Shown: positions 22,801-34,800 of the stretch, piece by piece
Layout: every line of letters begins with the position of its first letter
Position numbering within the stretch: position 1 is the first letter of the stretch
Notes under the pieces: model-generated
What the model was told of the DNA's origin: nothing
Seen by the model: only the letters and a program-made list of their open reading frames with translations
Database searches by the model: none
Made by a program: the position numbers and the translations under genes
Source of the DNA: Juglans regia
Taxonomy: Eukaryota; Streptophyta; Magnoliopsida; Fagales; Juglandaceae
Direction of reading: 5' to 3'
Assembly: GCF_001411555.2 (NCBI RefSeq)
Contig: NW_023357374.1
Span: 342,501 to 406,500 of the forward strand
Length of the DNA stretch: 64,000 nt

Positions 22801-25800
22801 GAGGTCCCTATGGTAGTGCGACACTGGGAGAGGGAGAGAGAGGAGTTTTAGAGAGAGATGGAATTGAAAACTTAAATCACCGAGAGGGAGGAAGGGTGAG
22901 TGCGACGGCAGTGGCTTACCTGAGGGAGTGGATGCGATGGGACTAGGATGGCCGGCAGTTTCTGGCACCGTGGGTGGTGCTCCGACGTCCTAGGGTGGTC
23001 GGTGGTGGCTGGGCAGAGTATCAAGCTTATGAGAAAGTGAGTTCTTCCTCCAGGTATTTTTGTGTCTTTAATTCAGACGGTTTCGTGGGATTTTATAGAT
23101 GATGGGGAGGGGAGTGGTGTGAGTCTTTAGGAGATATGATAGTGTTTGAAATTGGCTACACTTAGGAAATTATTCCTACGAGGATACAAATACTGAGAGG
23201 ATTTTGAAGAGTTTGAGTCTGGAGTTTAGTTTCAAACTAGGAACCTATTTAAATATGGAACCTAATGGATGGCTATACGAAGACTTTGATAGGGAAGGAA
23301 TCACTATTTTAATTTATCTGTTAGTATATTTAATAAAATAACTAAATAAAAAATAATAATACTAATTTTAAGCCTTAAATTTGGCCCCGTATGTTACAAT
23401 ATTGGTTGTAAATAACAATTCTGAATACCTTTTACCTGAAGTGACTTGGGTCCTCACATTTAATAGTGATTCATAGATTTTTTTTTTTATTGGCACCGGG
23501 TGTCTGAGAACAACATCTCCGACTAATCCCGGGGGTGCACAGGCGATTCTTAGGGACTTATAATCATGTCATGAATAAGAAAGGTGCTAGAAGTGGGTTT
23601 CATAGCACCACACATAAATTTCAAAGAAAGTTGGTACGTATTTTAAATCATAAATGAAAGAGTATTGACAAATGGATGAAGATAAGCTTATGTCTCAATG
23701 AATGGGGCATGTTGGAGATCGCTACACACTTTCATGGCCCATGGCGTTATCTGGAACAAAAAAATGGAAAAAATAGTAATGTTAAAATCAGTAGTTAAAA
23801 TTTAAATCTTCTCTACGAGAGATAGTCGAGAGTTTCAATTGCCTGAGAATAGCAACTCTTTTGTGACATTTCGGAAACAAAATGGCGAAGACCTTTTTTG
23901 CTCCTATTTACTTCTTTTTCAAAATAATAAGAATGCTTTCTCTGGCATCTCCCTATTATATTTATGCTCACTAAGCTGAAGGCTACACCTGTCCTGTATG
24001 ATAAGATTGTCACCCATGTGAAATGGGGAATTGGTGCAGAACCTTCAGATGGGAAACACCTTATGGGTTGGCTGTGGACACTTAACAGTGCTTTAAGTTT
24101 GTAAAGATTTATGGAAAAACCTTGGACATACATTTATCATTGACAACCAGATGCTTTTATTGGTCCTATTTGTTAGATTATATTTTTCAGCTTTTCACCT
24201 GAGCTTACTGAGAAAAAAGTCATTTAGCAGAGCTTCAATGTATAAGAGCACTTACAGAAAAAAAAGAGCTCTAGGTTTTTGCTTTCAGATCTAAAAAGTT
24301 AATACTCCCACCAAAGAGGATCTATCAAGTACAGGCATGCTATTGAGGCATAGACTTGGCGGGTGTGCCAATGTTTTAAATTTCGTACTAAACTGGCCGG
24401 TACGGCTGAAATATTTCGTTTTTGTAGTGTAGCCGGTACAAAGAAGGGTATAGTTTCGTATCAGTCAGAATTTTGGCCGTTTCGGCCCGTACCGGCCTAT
24501 ATTTCGGACCGTACCGGCCGATATTTTGGCCTTTACTTTTTTTTTTCATTTCTTCAAATTGCTAGCTCATTTTTTGACTTCCCAATTCAGACTAGACTAT
24601 TTATAATTTATATATATTTATATATAATTTATTCATATATAGACTATTCCGAAACGGAATCGGTACCGAAATATCTCGTTTCAATGCCTCGACTGAAATG
24701 GTCACCAGTACAGTATTCAGAACATTGGGGTGTGCACCTAAAACAAAGAGGATCTATGAAGTACGGGCATGCCTCAATTTGGTTATGTTGGAACAATTTG
24801 GTTACTGACTGAATGATCTTTTGATAGGATCATAAACCTGATCTTCCACGTAGTTAATAATATGTGATTGCACCTAAAACGATCTCTTGAGCTGCTGCTG
24901 GATCACAGAATTTAAATCCTGACTGTTTCCTTCCCTATCCATCTCACTTGCTGAACTCATGCAGATACCTGCTCTCTATTTTATATTAACAGAGCATATG
25001 GACGATATCATGTCTACTATGATTAGTCTTAAGTAGATTTTCATGTGTATGGGTTCCCGAATACATAATTGACACATCTGCACATAGTTGTATCTTCGTG
25101 ATGGACTGCCGTTTTTTACTTTTTAACATGGTAGATAATAAATATCAGACTATAGATATAATTCCCTCTCCAGTGATGTAATTGGGCACATTTTTTTTTT
25201 TGTCATATCTATTATTCTTAATATTCTGATGTCTTTGGAATTACTTTTCTGATTCATACACTGATGGGCTGCCTTTGTCTCCCAATATATAGGCTGCCAA
25301 TATTGTTTCCTCAAGCATACAGCCTTTTCAAAATATAGCTACACTGGTACGTATCCAACTATGACTTTTGTGGCTATGCATTTATTTGTTAAATTTATAG
25401 TGGTATTTTCCTGAGATTGTTGGAGCATAGAGTGTTACAATATTTTTGTGCTGTTGCTTTTCCCGTTTGCAGAAATACATTGAGGAGAAAGTTGGTCCTG
25501 GTGAGGACCTTTCCTGGGCTAAGCATCATATTACAAAAGGCTTTGCAGGTAAGTTTTCATTAGGCTGCTATTGAACCTAATTCTTCTTCCTACTTCCCTG
25601 AAACCTCAAAGAGAGAGGCAGAGGAGAGTTAGAGATAGATATAAGATTAAGGAAATACCTATTAATACATTGTTTTATTGTTAAACAAGACTTTATTGAT
25701 CATAAGAATAGGCAAGAGCCCTAGTATATGGGACATATACAAGAGCAACACACAAGTGTGCTAGTTTAGTGATACAAGAAATTCATAAAAAGTCATGCCG

Positions 25801-28800
25801 TGAAAATCAATTACAATCGACCAATGAAGTAAAGTATTGAAAAGGAAATTTCTAAGCCCATCCATTAATAGCTCTTGATCTTCAAAACTTCTTACATTCG
25901 TTTCCCTCCAAATACACCACCATAAACATATTGAAACCATATTTTATATTGGTGAAATTTGAGAGTTTCCCGAGTGTCTCTCTAAGAAGCTAGGAGCTCA
26001 ATTACCCTTCTCAACAAAGAAATGTCATGGCAATCTCACAATGAAGTAGATGGTCGACAAACTCTCCGCTCTTTTTGCATGTATAACACCAATTCATGAC
26101 TATACTTCGACGTTTGCTTAAGTTGTCTAGAGTGAGCATCTTTGCCAAGGAAGCCGTCCATATAAAAAATGTTGCCTTTAGGGCCTTTGTCTTCCAAATA
26201 CTATTCCATGGGAATGGATTTGTATTGTGCGTTGTCATGGCTTGGTATAAAGAGCGGACTATGAACTTCCCTTTCTTAGAGGGGCACACAAAAATCTTGT
26301 CTTCGACTCACTCCAACAAACGGGTGGAGCTTGGGGTGGCAATTCGTGTTTGCCAGTCGTGTGTTAAGTCATGGGTATTCAACTATATATATAAACTCGA
26401 CCCGTTTAGCTAAACGTGCCAAAATTTTTAATCCTAACCCGACCCATTTAAATAATGGGTCGTGTCGTCACTCATTTTGACCCGTTTAATAATTAATTAT
26501 AAATAGGTTAACGACATGACTCATTTCAACCCATTTCATGTAAATGCATAACCTATTTGACCTGATTAACATGATTTCACATAAAAGTTAAAATTTATAT
26601 TTATTAGTAGTCACAATATCTAAACAAAATAATAAGACTACCTATTAACAAAAAAAAATATCAATATTTTTCAAATTTTAACCTATAATAAAACCAATAT
26701 TACAAACCCTACAATAACAAATATGAGCATAGGTCCAGAATTACAAATCTAAGAATAAAAAAATAACATATTGAGAAATACAATACTTTTGTTTTGCTAA
26801 GTAATAATATTATATATATATATATCAATAGGAGTAACCAAGTACACTGGACGTATACAAGAAAAACACGTAGCCCAAACAAGAAAGCCCATCATGACCT
26901 AAAAGTCCATGAAAACCTACCCAAAATACACCAAACCGAATTGGAAAATTATCATTACACCTCCCTGACCCCATCCCCTAGATTCCGTAAAACTAATCCT
27001 CAACCCGAACATCACAAAGCCCTCCCTTTAGCCTTCCCTCGACTTGAGCTACCTCCCTTAACATCATTGTTAATTGCCTATGAAAGATTCTTTAACTCCC
27101 TGTTTTTCTTAAACTTAGATTTGGTTTCAAGGGTATGGCTCGCGTCGATTGCAGTGAGTAGTGTTTTAAATTGGTCTTCATATTCTCCCCGTTCTCTATA
27201 TGAAAGTCTCAGGATTTGTAGAAACCCGTTATCTTTATTTAGAATCCAATCCGATGTTGAACCCGCTATATCGTTAATCAGATGAAGAGAAACCAGGGGA
27301 ATGACATTATCCCCAGCTACAGTACCCGACTGCACTCCCGACTCTAAACCTTCCCCCACACGAGGCACCAATGAAAAATCGATAATTTCCTTCCCGCCAA
27401 ATGATTGCTCGACATCTAAATGATTGTTGTCCCCTCCATCTGTTACCATTACAGATTCCTCCCCTCCATCAACATTGTGTGTATTTGCTCCACCCCTCGA
27501 CGATCCTTGCCGTGCCACTTTGTCTGACCCAACTGCTTTCTCAAGAGGGGAAGCACTACTTTCTGTTGCCCCGTTTGCATCTTCTAAAAGAGGCTCGACT
27601 GTTTCTTCCAAAATACTCGAGACCTTGAAGGGACCCCCGTTTTCAACTACAAATGAACCCTGGACTAAAGGACCAAAACTTCATTTGCAACTGGTGCCTG
27701 AGACCCTATAGGTCCCCCAGAAGGTATAGTGACACTGGCATGAACAAAGATGGCAGCGTCCAACGATCCTATCGTTGACACACCCTTTGCCTGCACACTA
27801 TCCGGCACACTTGCTAGCACACTTGTACATACGACTAGGTACAAACCTTTATCCACTTCAATCATTAGATCTCTTACATAATCCATAACTCCCTTCAATT
27901 GAGATTTGACATCCCACAAAACTCCCTCCAACTCTCCCAATGTCACCTTAGGTCTTTTGTCTCCTACAAGTGCATTGCCCTTTCTTTTTACTGCTGAGCT
28001 GATCTCGGCTTGAATAACTGCCAGTGTCCTCAACACCGTTGTGTATGAAGCACCTTTGATTGAGGAAGGCCTTCCCACTGTTTTGCCATCAACAAACTCC
28101 CCACTTCTAGTAGTGGCTTTGGATTTAGTGACACTTAGAATGGACTGCAGAAAGCCTTTCCATCCAATGCCATTTGCGCCCCCCGGAATCATCGACAAAC
28201 ATTTCCTCCTTCCATTTTGAAATTTTGAGGGCTGCAGAAAACTGCCCCTTGCATTAACATGATGTTGAATGCTAAAAACTCCATTACCCATCCTTAGCTC
28301 TTTGAAGAAACCTTCATGGCATTTAAGTTCTAAACAATCCTCAATTCCCTTAGCCACCCACAAAGCTGTCGTCCCCCTTAGATACACGAACTTAGCTATC
28401 TTTTTGCTACGTTCTGAAATACGAAAGATATTTCCTCCCTCTTTCTTAAAAATGGAAGTTTTTTATTCAACTTTCAACCACCTCTCACCTTTCAACTAGG
28501 ACGAAACTGCATGGTGCTTTGTCGTCATTGCCAAAAACCCACTGCAAATCTGTTCCCATTGCTCCCTATTGTTCTCGCTTCATCCTCTTGAGTTAACGGA
28601 TTTCTTGCAAAAAATCCACGAGTTAACGGAGAAAACTACTAGTCGTTGGAGGAATTGACATTGGAGGCCCACAAAGTGGTCGCCGGAGTCCGTCGAAATA
28701 GTCTGTAGCGATGGCTAGTGGAAAGGCTCAACTCACAGTTTGCCAGAGGAGGTAACGGAAGAATAGCAGAAAAATCCCAGTCGCCGGAGAAGGACCGACG

Positions 28801-31800
28801 TCAGAGACCCCACAACGGAGTTGTCTAGGTTAGTCGATCAGATCTGTGATGGATTCAAAGTGCACGGCGACCAACGCTGGCAAAGAAGAACATAGAAAGA
28901 GTTCGCCGGTGAGGAAACCGATGTTGACGGCCCTTAGCGAGGACGTCAGGGCCCATCGGCCTCGTTTGTGACTGCGGTGTGCCTCTCCGATTGATGGTGG
29001 GTGGGGGGTGGTGGCAGGAAAGGAGGGTTAGGGTTTCTCTCAACTCACTGTACACACACGGGATAGGGCTTCGTACAGAGAACTTATAATCTGTTACTTG
29101 AAATACAATACTACAACTCAACAATAGGAAAATTGTAATTTTGAAATAAAATTTAAACGGGTTATCACGGGTTGATTTTGGGTTAAGTGAGTTAACTAGT
29201 TATTGATCCATTTATTAATCGTGTCTTAATAGGTCAATCCGTTTGGACTTGAAGCCCAACCCAAGCCTACTAATTTCGTATCGTATTCATATTGGGTTCA
29301 CAGGTTGTATCGCATATTGCCACCCCTAGGTGGAGTACTCTAGGTCATAAAACTCCGAAAAAGCGTCAATTTCCCAATTTTGTACATCTCTGAGGGATGT
29401 AATATTCCATTGGGGAGTAGTACCATTGGCTAGGATTAAGAGGTTCCCAATTGAGGCTTCTTTCATGCTTGCTATACCATAAAATTGTGTATAAGTTTCC
29501 TTGAGTGCTCCATCACCACACCATACATCGTGCCAAAATTTAATTTTGGATCCATCACCTACCTTAAAATGGATATTTCTCGAATTTGTGTCCCAATCTC
29601 TTCTAATGTGCTTCCATAGGCACAATCCATAAGGCCCGCTCACCTCATTCGAGCACCGACCTCCCCATGGCTCACCACGCTTCAGTTCAATGAAAGATTA
29701 CCCCCCCCCCTCCCCCAGGGCCGCCCGTTCACTGTTGTATCTCTATAGCCATTTGCCAAGTGTTGAAAGATTGCAAGTTTCGAATACCTATTTATACATG
29801 ATACCTTGAATTTAAATTTGAGATGTCACTCTGACCCATGAAAGCAGAAATTTATTTCTTGCCCAAGACATGAGCTTTTATCTTTTCACAGCTTACTTAG
29901 TTAGGGTGGGAGTAGGGGTGATAAACGGTCCGGTCGGACCGACTGTTTCGGTCCGGACTGGACCGAGACTTAGACCGGTCCGGTCCACATTTTAGAGGAC
30001 CGAAAAGTTTCGGTCCGGTCCACGGTCCAGGGATTTTTTGGACCGGACCGAATGAAAAATAAAAAAATATACATTTTATATATAATAATTGTACAATTAA
30101 CAATATAAATTTTTAAATATATTAATAATACTTGTTAATATTCTATAAATTAACAATATTTTATATATATCTTCATCCAACCTATCACTATTAACAATAT
30201 AAAATTTTAAATATGTTATTAACACTTGTTAATATTCTATGAATTAACTAATATATTATATCAATTAGTTAATTATATAGTAATTATATAAATTAATAAT
30301 ATAATTTTCATCTAATTTATTATCATTGACCATATAAAATATTTTTTTATTGAGTTTGTTACATAATCCACATTAATAAGTCACTTAATTTAATTTAGTA
30401 TTTTAAATAATTTTTTTATTAATTATTTAATGGTCCGGTCCAGAAAAATGATGGACCGAAAATATTCGGTCCATCGCCGGACTGGACCGGACCATTTGCA
30501 GCTCTAGGTGGGAGCTAAAACGCAGTATGTAACTAGAGAAAACGACACAAAAGAATATACAGTTCATCACTATACAGGAAAAATCATTTACACCTCAAGG
30601 CTTATAAACCAGCCTTATCCACTACCAAGCGCTCTCTAAACTTCTTAGGAACATTCTGTACGCAAAAGAATTCCTGTCTGGATCCTCTAGCACGTGATAT
30701 TGCGAAGAGAAAAAAAAAAACAGCAATTTGATTAACCTCTCTGTACACCTTACATACAAAAGATAGCAAACAATTAAAAAAAAAATATATTCTACCATGT
30801 CGATCTTGCTTATCTGGAGGCTGGGTTCCTTCAAGTTATGGAACTAGAGTTGTTGAACATGGTAATGGTTTCAGCCATGGATGATAGTCCAAGCATTATA
30901 ATCACAATAAGCTGTGATGACAAGACCATTCTTTCACACTGCCTTTATATTGATAAAACGTGTGCAGAATTCGAGCAAGATATTGATATCTGATAATAGT
31001 GTTGCAATTCAGGAAATATGCCAATTGACATTTAAATTTGATTTTGATTATCAGTATATGTTCCAAAGTATCACCATGGTCAGCATTCCACAAGATCAAC
31101 AGCATCAACAAGGCCTATTGTCAATAGACTTGATTTGAAACTAGTGGCACATCCTTGCAATGTGTGGAAATAGTTCAAGATTTTATATATAATTGTTTAT
31201 GATTGTTTTATTCTGAAATGTTCTAATTTTGTTTAAAATTTTAAAGATATAAAATATTTTAGATTCATTATAATCAATTTACTACCAAAAATCAAGAAAA
31301 CAAGCTGAGAAGTCCGTCCATTGTGAACCCATTTTTTTCCAGCAATATTATCAAGTACTGAGGTTAGTCATGTCTCAAAAACTCATTCTCATGTTCAATT
31401 TTCTCTCATTAAAATTCCTTAGTGACTGCAGTAAAAAATGATGCAAGTTTATAGAACCAAAAGAAATGCATTTTGAAAATTAAAAGGCAATTAATTTTGA
31501 ATAAAATCTAATAACTTAATTAAATATATTTTTTAATTATCATATAATTATAATTCAATTGGAGATTGGATGATGTATTTTTATACGAATAATAATCTAA
31601 TAGGGTAGTAGATAATGTAGCTTGCGGGAACTTTCCCTTAAATTACCTCAGGTGAACTTGTGGGAACCTCTTTGTCGAGAGCCTGTGCACCCCTGGGATT
31701 AGTCAGGATTACTTGGGATTTTGTTCTCGGTCACCTGGTGCCAATCAAAATAAAAAAAAATAATGTAGCTTCATACGAGTAAAACTCTTAACATTGGAAA

Positions 31801-34800
31801 TAATATATACTAAGGCGATGTTTGGTTGGATCATTTTTCTTCACATTCAGCCTTTATTTCTTCACATTCATGAATCTTTTAGAAGTTTTGACAAAAAAAA
31901 ATTGAGACATGGTATTTTGTGAAAGTGGGTGGAAAAATGATAAATTGTTTGAGATGTCTTTTTATTAGAGTTTGTGAAAGTAGGTAGGTAGATTTGAGAA
32001 GTTGTTTTGATAAGATTTTTGTGATATATGTTTCTTTGGGTTTTTGTGAAAGTTCTTTTTCGGCTTTTGAGTTTATTTTCAAAGAAATCTAGGCCAATGA
32101 TTCAATGTTTTTTTTTTTTTTTTTTTTTGAGAAATATAAATTTTTAATTTAAAAGATGTTTAGATTGAAATTGAAATAAAAAAAAAATGAAAAATTTGGA
32201 AAAATGATCCAACCAAACATCGCCTTAGTATATATTATTTCACAAAAATCTTATCAAAACAACTTCTCAAATCTACCTACCTACTTTCACAAACTCTAAT
32301 AAAAAGACATCTCAAACAATTTATCATTTTTCCACCCACTTTCACAAAATACCATGTCTCAATTTTTTTTTGTCAAAACTTCTAAAAGATTCATGAATGT
32401 GAAGAAATAAAGGCTGAATGTATATTTTATTTTCTTGAATTATATCATCCTAAAGTGCTGGTTTCCTCCCTTGGCAATGCCCATCATAAATGAAGTTTTT
32501 ATGTACAATTAATTTCTGCTCCTGAATGACATATTTTATTATCATCTCCTCTTGTTTCAGCACTTGAAAAGTTTCTAAAGGGCCATGCAGGAAGATATGC
32601 AACTGGAGATGAAGTTTTCCTGGTTTGGTTTTCTGCTCCTTCTGTTTGCATGGCTGTATGGTTGCATATAGTGTAGGCTACTGTGTTAATGTAATTTGTA
32701 GACTCAGGGTTTTGGAACGTTCTACTAATGTATAATAGCCATTAAGACAAAAATGCCTTTTTCTATTTTTTTGTGCCGGTGGCTGGAGGGATGGGCATTG
32801 GGTTGCCAATGGTACATTCAATTTGCTAGGTACCTTACATACAGCTCACAATCATAAACTCTGATTGCACAGAGAAAGAGTAAGAAACATGCATTTCTCT
32901 AAGATTTTCAATTTACTTCCAAAAGTCCAATATTTGTTGGGGGCTTCTTTGCTAGTAAAGTTGTAAACCATCCTGAATTTGCTCTATCTTCTAGAACCAA
33001 AAAGTGATTTTGGTTTGCTGGTATGTAATAGTTATACAACTCCAAGGCCAGGTTTGGTTACACAAACCAAACCATCTCATCTCATCTCATATAATCATTA
33101 CAACTTTCCCAAACTTTCCCACAAAATATAATAAACAATTCAACTTTTTTCAAATCTTAAAACAAAAATAATATTAAAAAATTATATTCTAACAATATTT
33201 TATTCAACTTTCATCTCATCTCATCTCATCTCATCTCATCCGTGTAACCAAACGAGGCCTAAGTATTAAGACCGTGCATTGTTTCTTTTCTTTAAAACCG
33301 TGCATTGTGAGACAGGAAGGTACCTACCTCAATTCTAAGCACTAGGCTTTTGGCATATGCCTATGAACTAATGCCGACATTATTCACCACGTCTTAGTTG
33401 CACCTTACACAGTATGCTGGAAAATTCACTTCATAGTTCCTAATATACCACAGAGCAAGAGCAAGGGTGAATTAGCTCATGGATTGGGATATTTCAATTA
33501 TATTGCAGGCAGATCTGTTTCTGGCGCCTCAGATGCATATATCAATTAAAGGGTTCAATGTTGACATGGTAGTGCTTGTTCTATAATTCATGTGTTGGTT
33601 ACATTTGTGCAATTATTTTTTATTTATCTCTAAAGGTGATTTGTCATGGCCTTACTTTTTTTTGGTTTGACAAAGCAAAAGCTCATTTTACTACTCACTT
33701 AAGGTGTAGTAAAAACCACATTGCAAAACCCGAGAGATCACAAGCTTTTGCAAAACCAGGATGGTTAAGAGGCAAAATCTTTTGGAATCACCTGGAAAAG
33801 AGTTAAAGTGGTTACCTGGATGTGGAATCTCCTGTAAATTTATCTATTCTTTATTTGACACAATCTCTACTTCAGCGTCATTAAATCATCCCAAATTTCC
33901 ATCCATTTATTTCTAGTTCACATTTTTTTTTTTTGGTTATTCCAGCTCATAGTTCTCTCTTTTCCATTTAATGAATTTACAATTACTTGAGAATCAGATC
34001 CAAGCTCAACCATCCATAGTTACAGTTTTAAACACAACTGCCAGCCATGGCATATATAGCCTGCACCTCTGCCATTGTGTTAAAGCCAGCCAACCCGATA
34101 ATGAGCCGAAAAGTTTGCAACAAAATTCCCCCTTTTATCTGTAACCACTCCACCATCTCCACACAAACTCGGATTGCCATGACTACCATTCACATTCAGT
34201 TTAGCTCTCCACATGCTGGCCTCAAACATTTCCTAATCTGCACTCAAGGATAATTTTATCGCAATAAATGGAATCCCTATCTTCTAAAAATAAGTAAATA
34301 ATCCATCCTTTCCACCATTTTAACCTTAGAAACAGGTGATAGGAAGTCAGCCAATAGGTATTTAATTCTAAAACAAGTAGCTTTGGTTGATTCCTTTAGT
34401 CTCTCCATTTTATTTTACTTGTAACATTATTCTCTTCCTCGTGAAAAAGCCACTCAAAACAAAAGTAAAATGTTTCCAAGTTGTTCTTTTATGTTTTCAT
34501 TGCATATATTAGCGTTATTTGCATTTTGTTTTATTACCAACTTTGTATATTGTTCTTCTGCCTGGTTCAATCTTGCTTCTGGTCTTGAGATGGTCCTACT
34601 TAATTTACCAGCTGGAATTTTGTCGTTGGATATTTTTGACTTTATTACCTACCCCTATGCTTGCTTCTTCGAACTTGTTAATAGTTGTACATAAGACTAA
34701 ACTCTCTGTCTCTCTCTCTCTCATGGCAATAACTATATCCATTAGTCTTGAAATATGTGGTCTAAACATGTCTATTTCTCTATCTGTATCTTCTGACAGT

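Larger units (their letters stand above)
20808..23398 (+). mobile_element. Solo-LTR-like element in GSTZ1 intron 4, TSD ATATT
   Basis: The element starts TGTAACATCCCTTCCCGTAG and ends GTATGTTACA, the TG...CA ends of an LTR. ATATT flanks it perfectly on both sides (20803-20807 and 23399-23403). No gag or pol sequence is inside, so I interpret it as a 2.6-kb solo LTR left by unequal recombination. It shares the TGTAAC(A/G)(C/T)CCC start and a CAGTAAG word with the elements at 48948 and 52746. It also shares its first ~80 bases with the LTR fragment at 35212. It sits in sense orientation in the intron. Confidence 0.8.
25680..29690 (-). mobile_element. 5'-truncated LINE in GSTZ1 intron 6, split by a hAT-like element
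   Basis: Two minus-strand pieces belong together. The upstream one (29690-29329) reads [20 protein letters not shown] and [20 protein letters not shown], the post-RT segment of plant LINEs. The downstream one (26330-25680) encodes a zf-RVT domain: [32 protein letters not shown] and [20 protein letters not shown] with its Cys/His pattern. The break between them coincides with the target site of the 26331-29328 element. The RNase H domain is absent. Sequence between the zf-RVT frame and 25680 looks like LINE 3' UTR. Confidence 0.85.

Noticed and set aside
24363..24812. 149-residue + strand frame
   Set aside because: It coincides with a 359-bp hAT-like MITE with perfect TSD, and its residues derive from GTACCGGCC repeats.
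27078..28387. Two minus-strand frames (177 and 240 residues) as a host gene
   Set aside because: They sit inside a hAT-like element together with a LINE-type 3' end and have no intact start or conserved domain. A LINE ORF1 relative is more likely.
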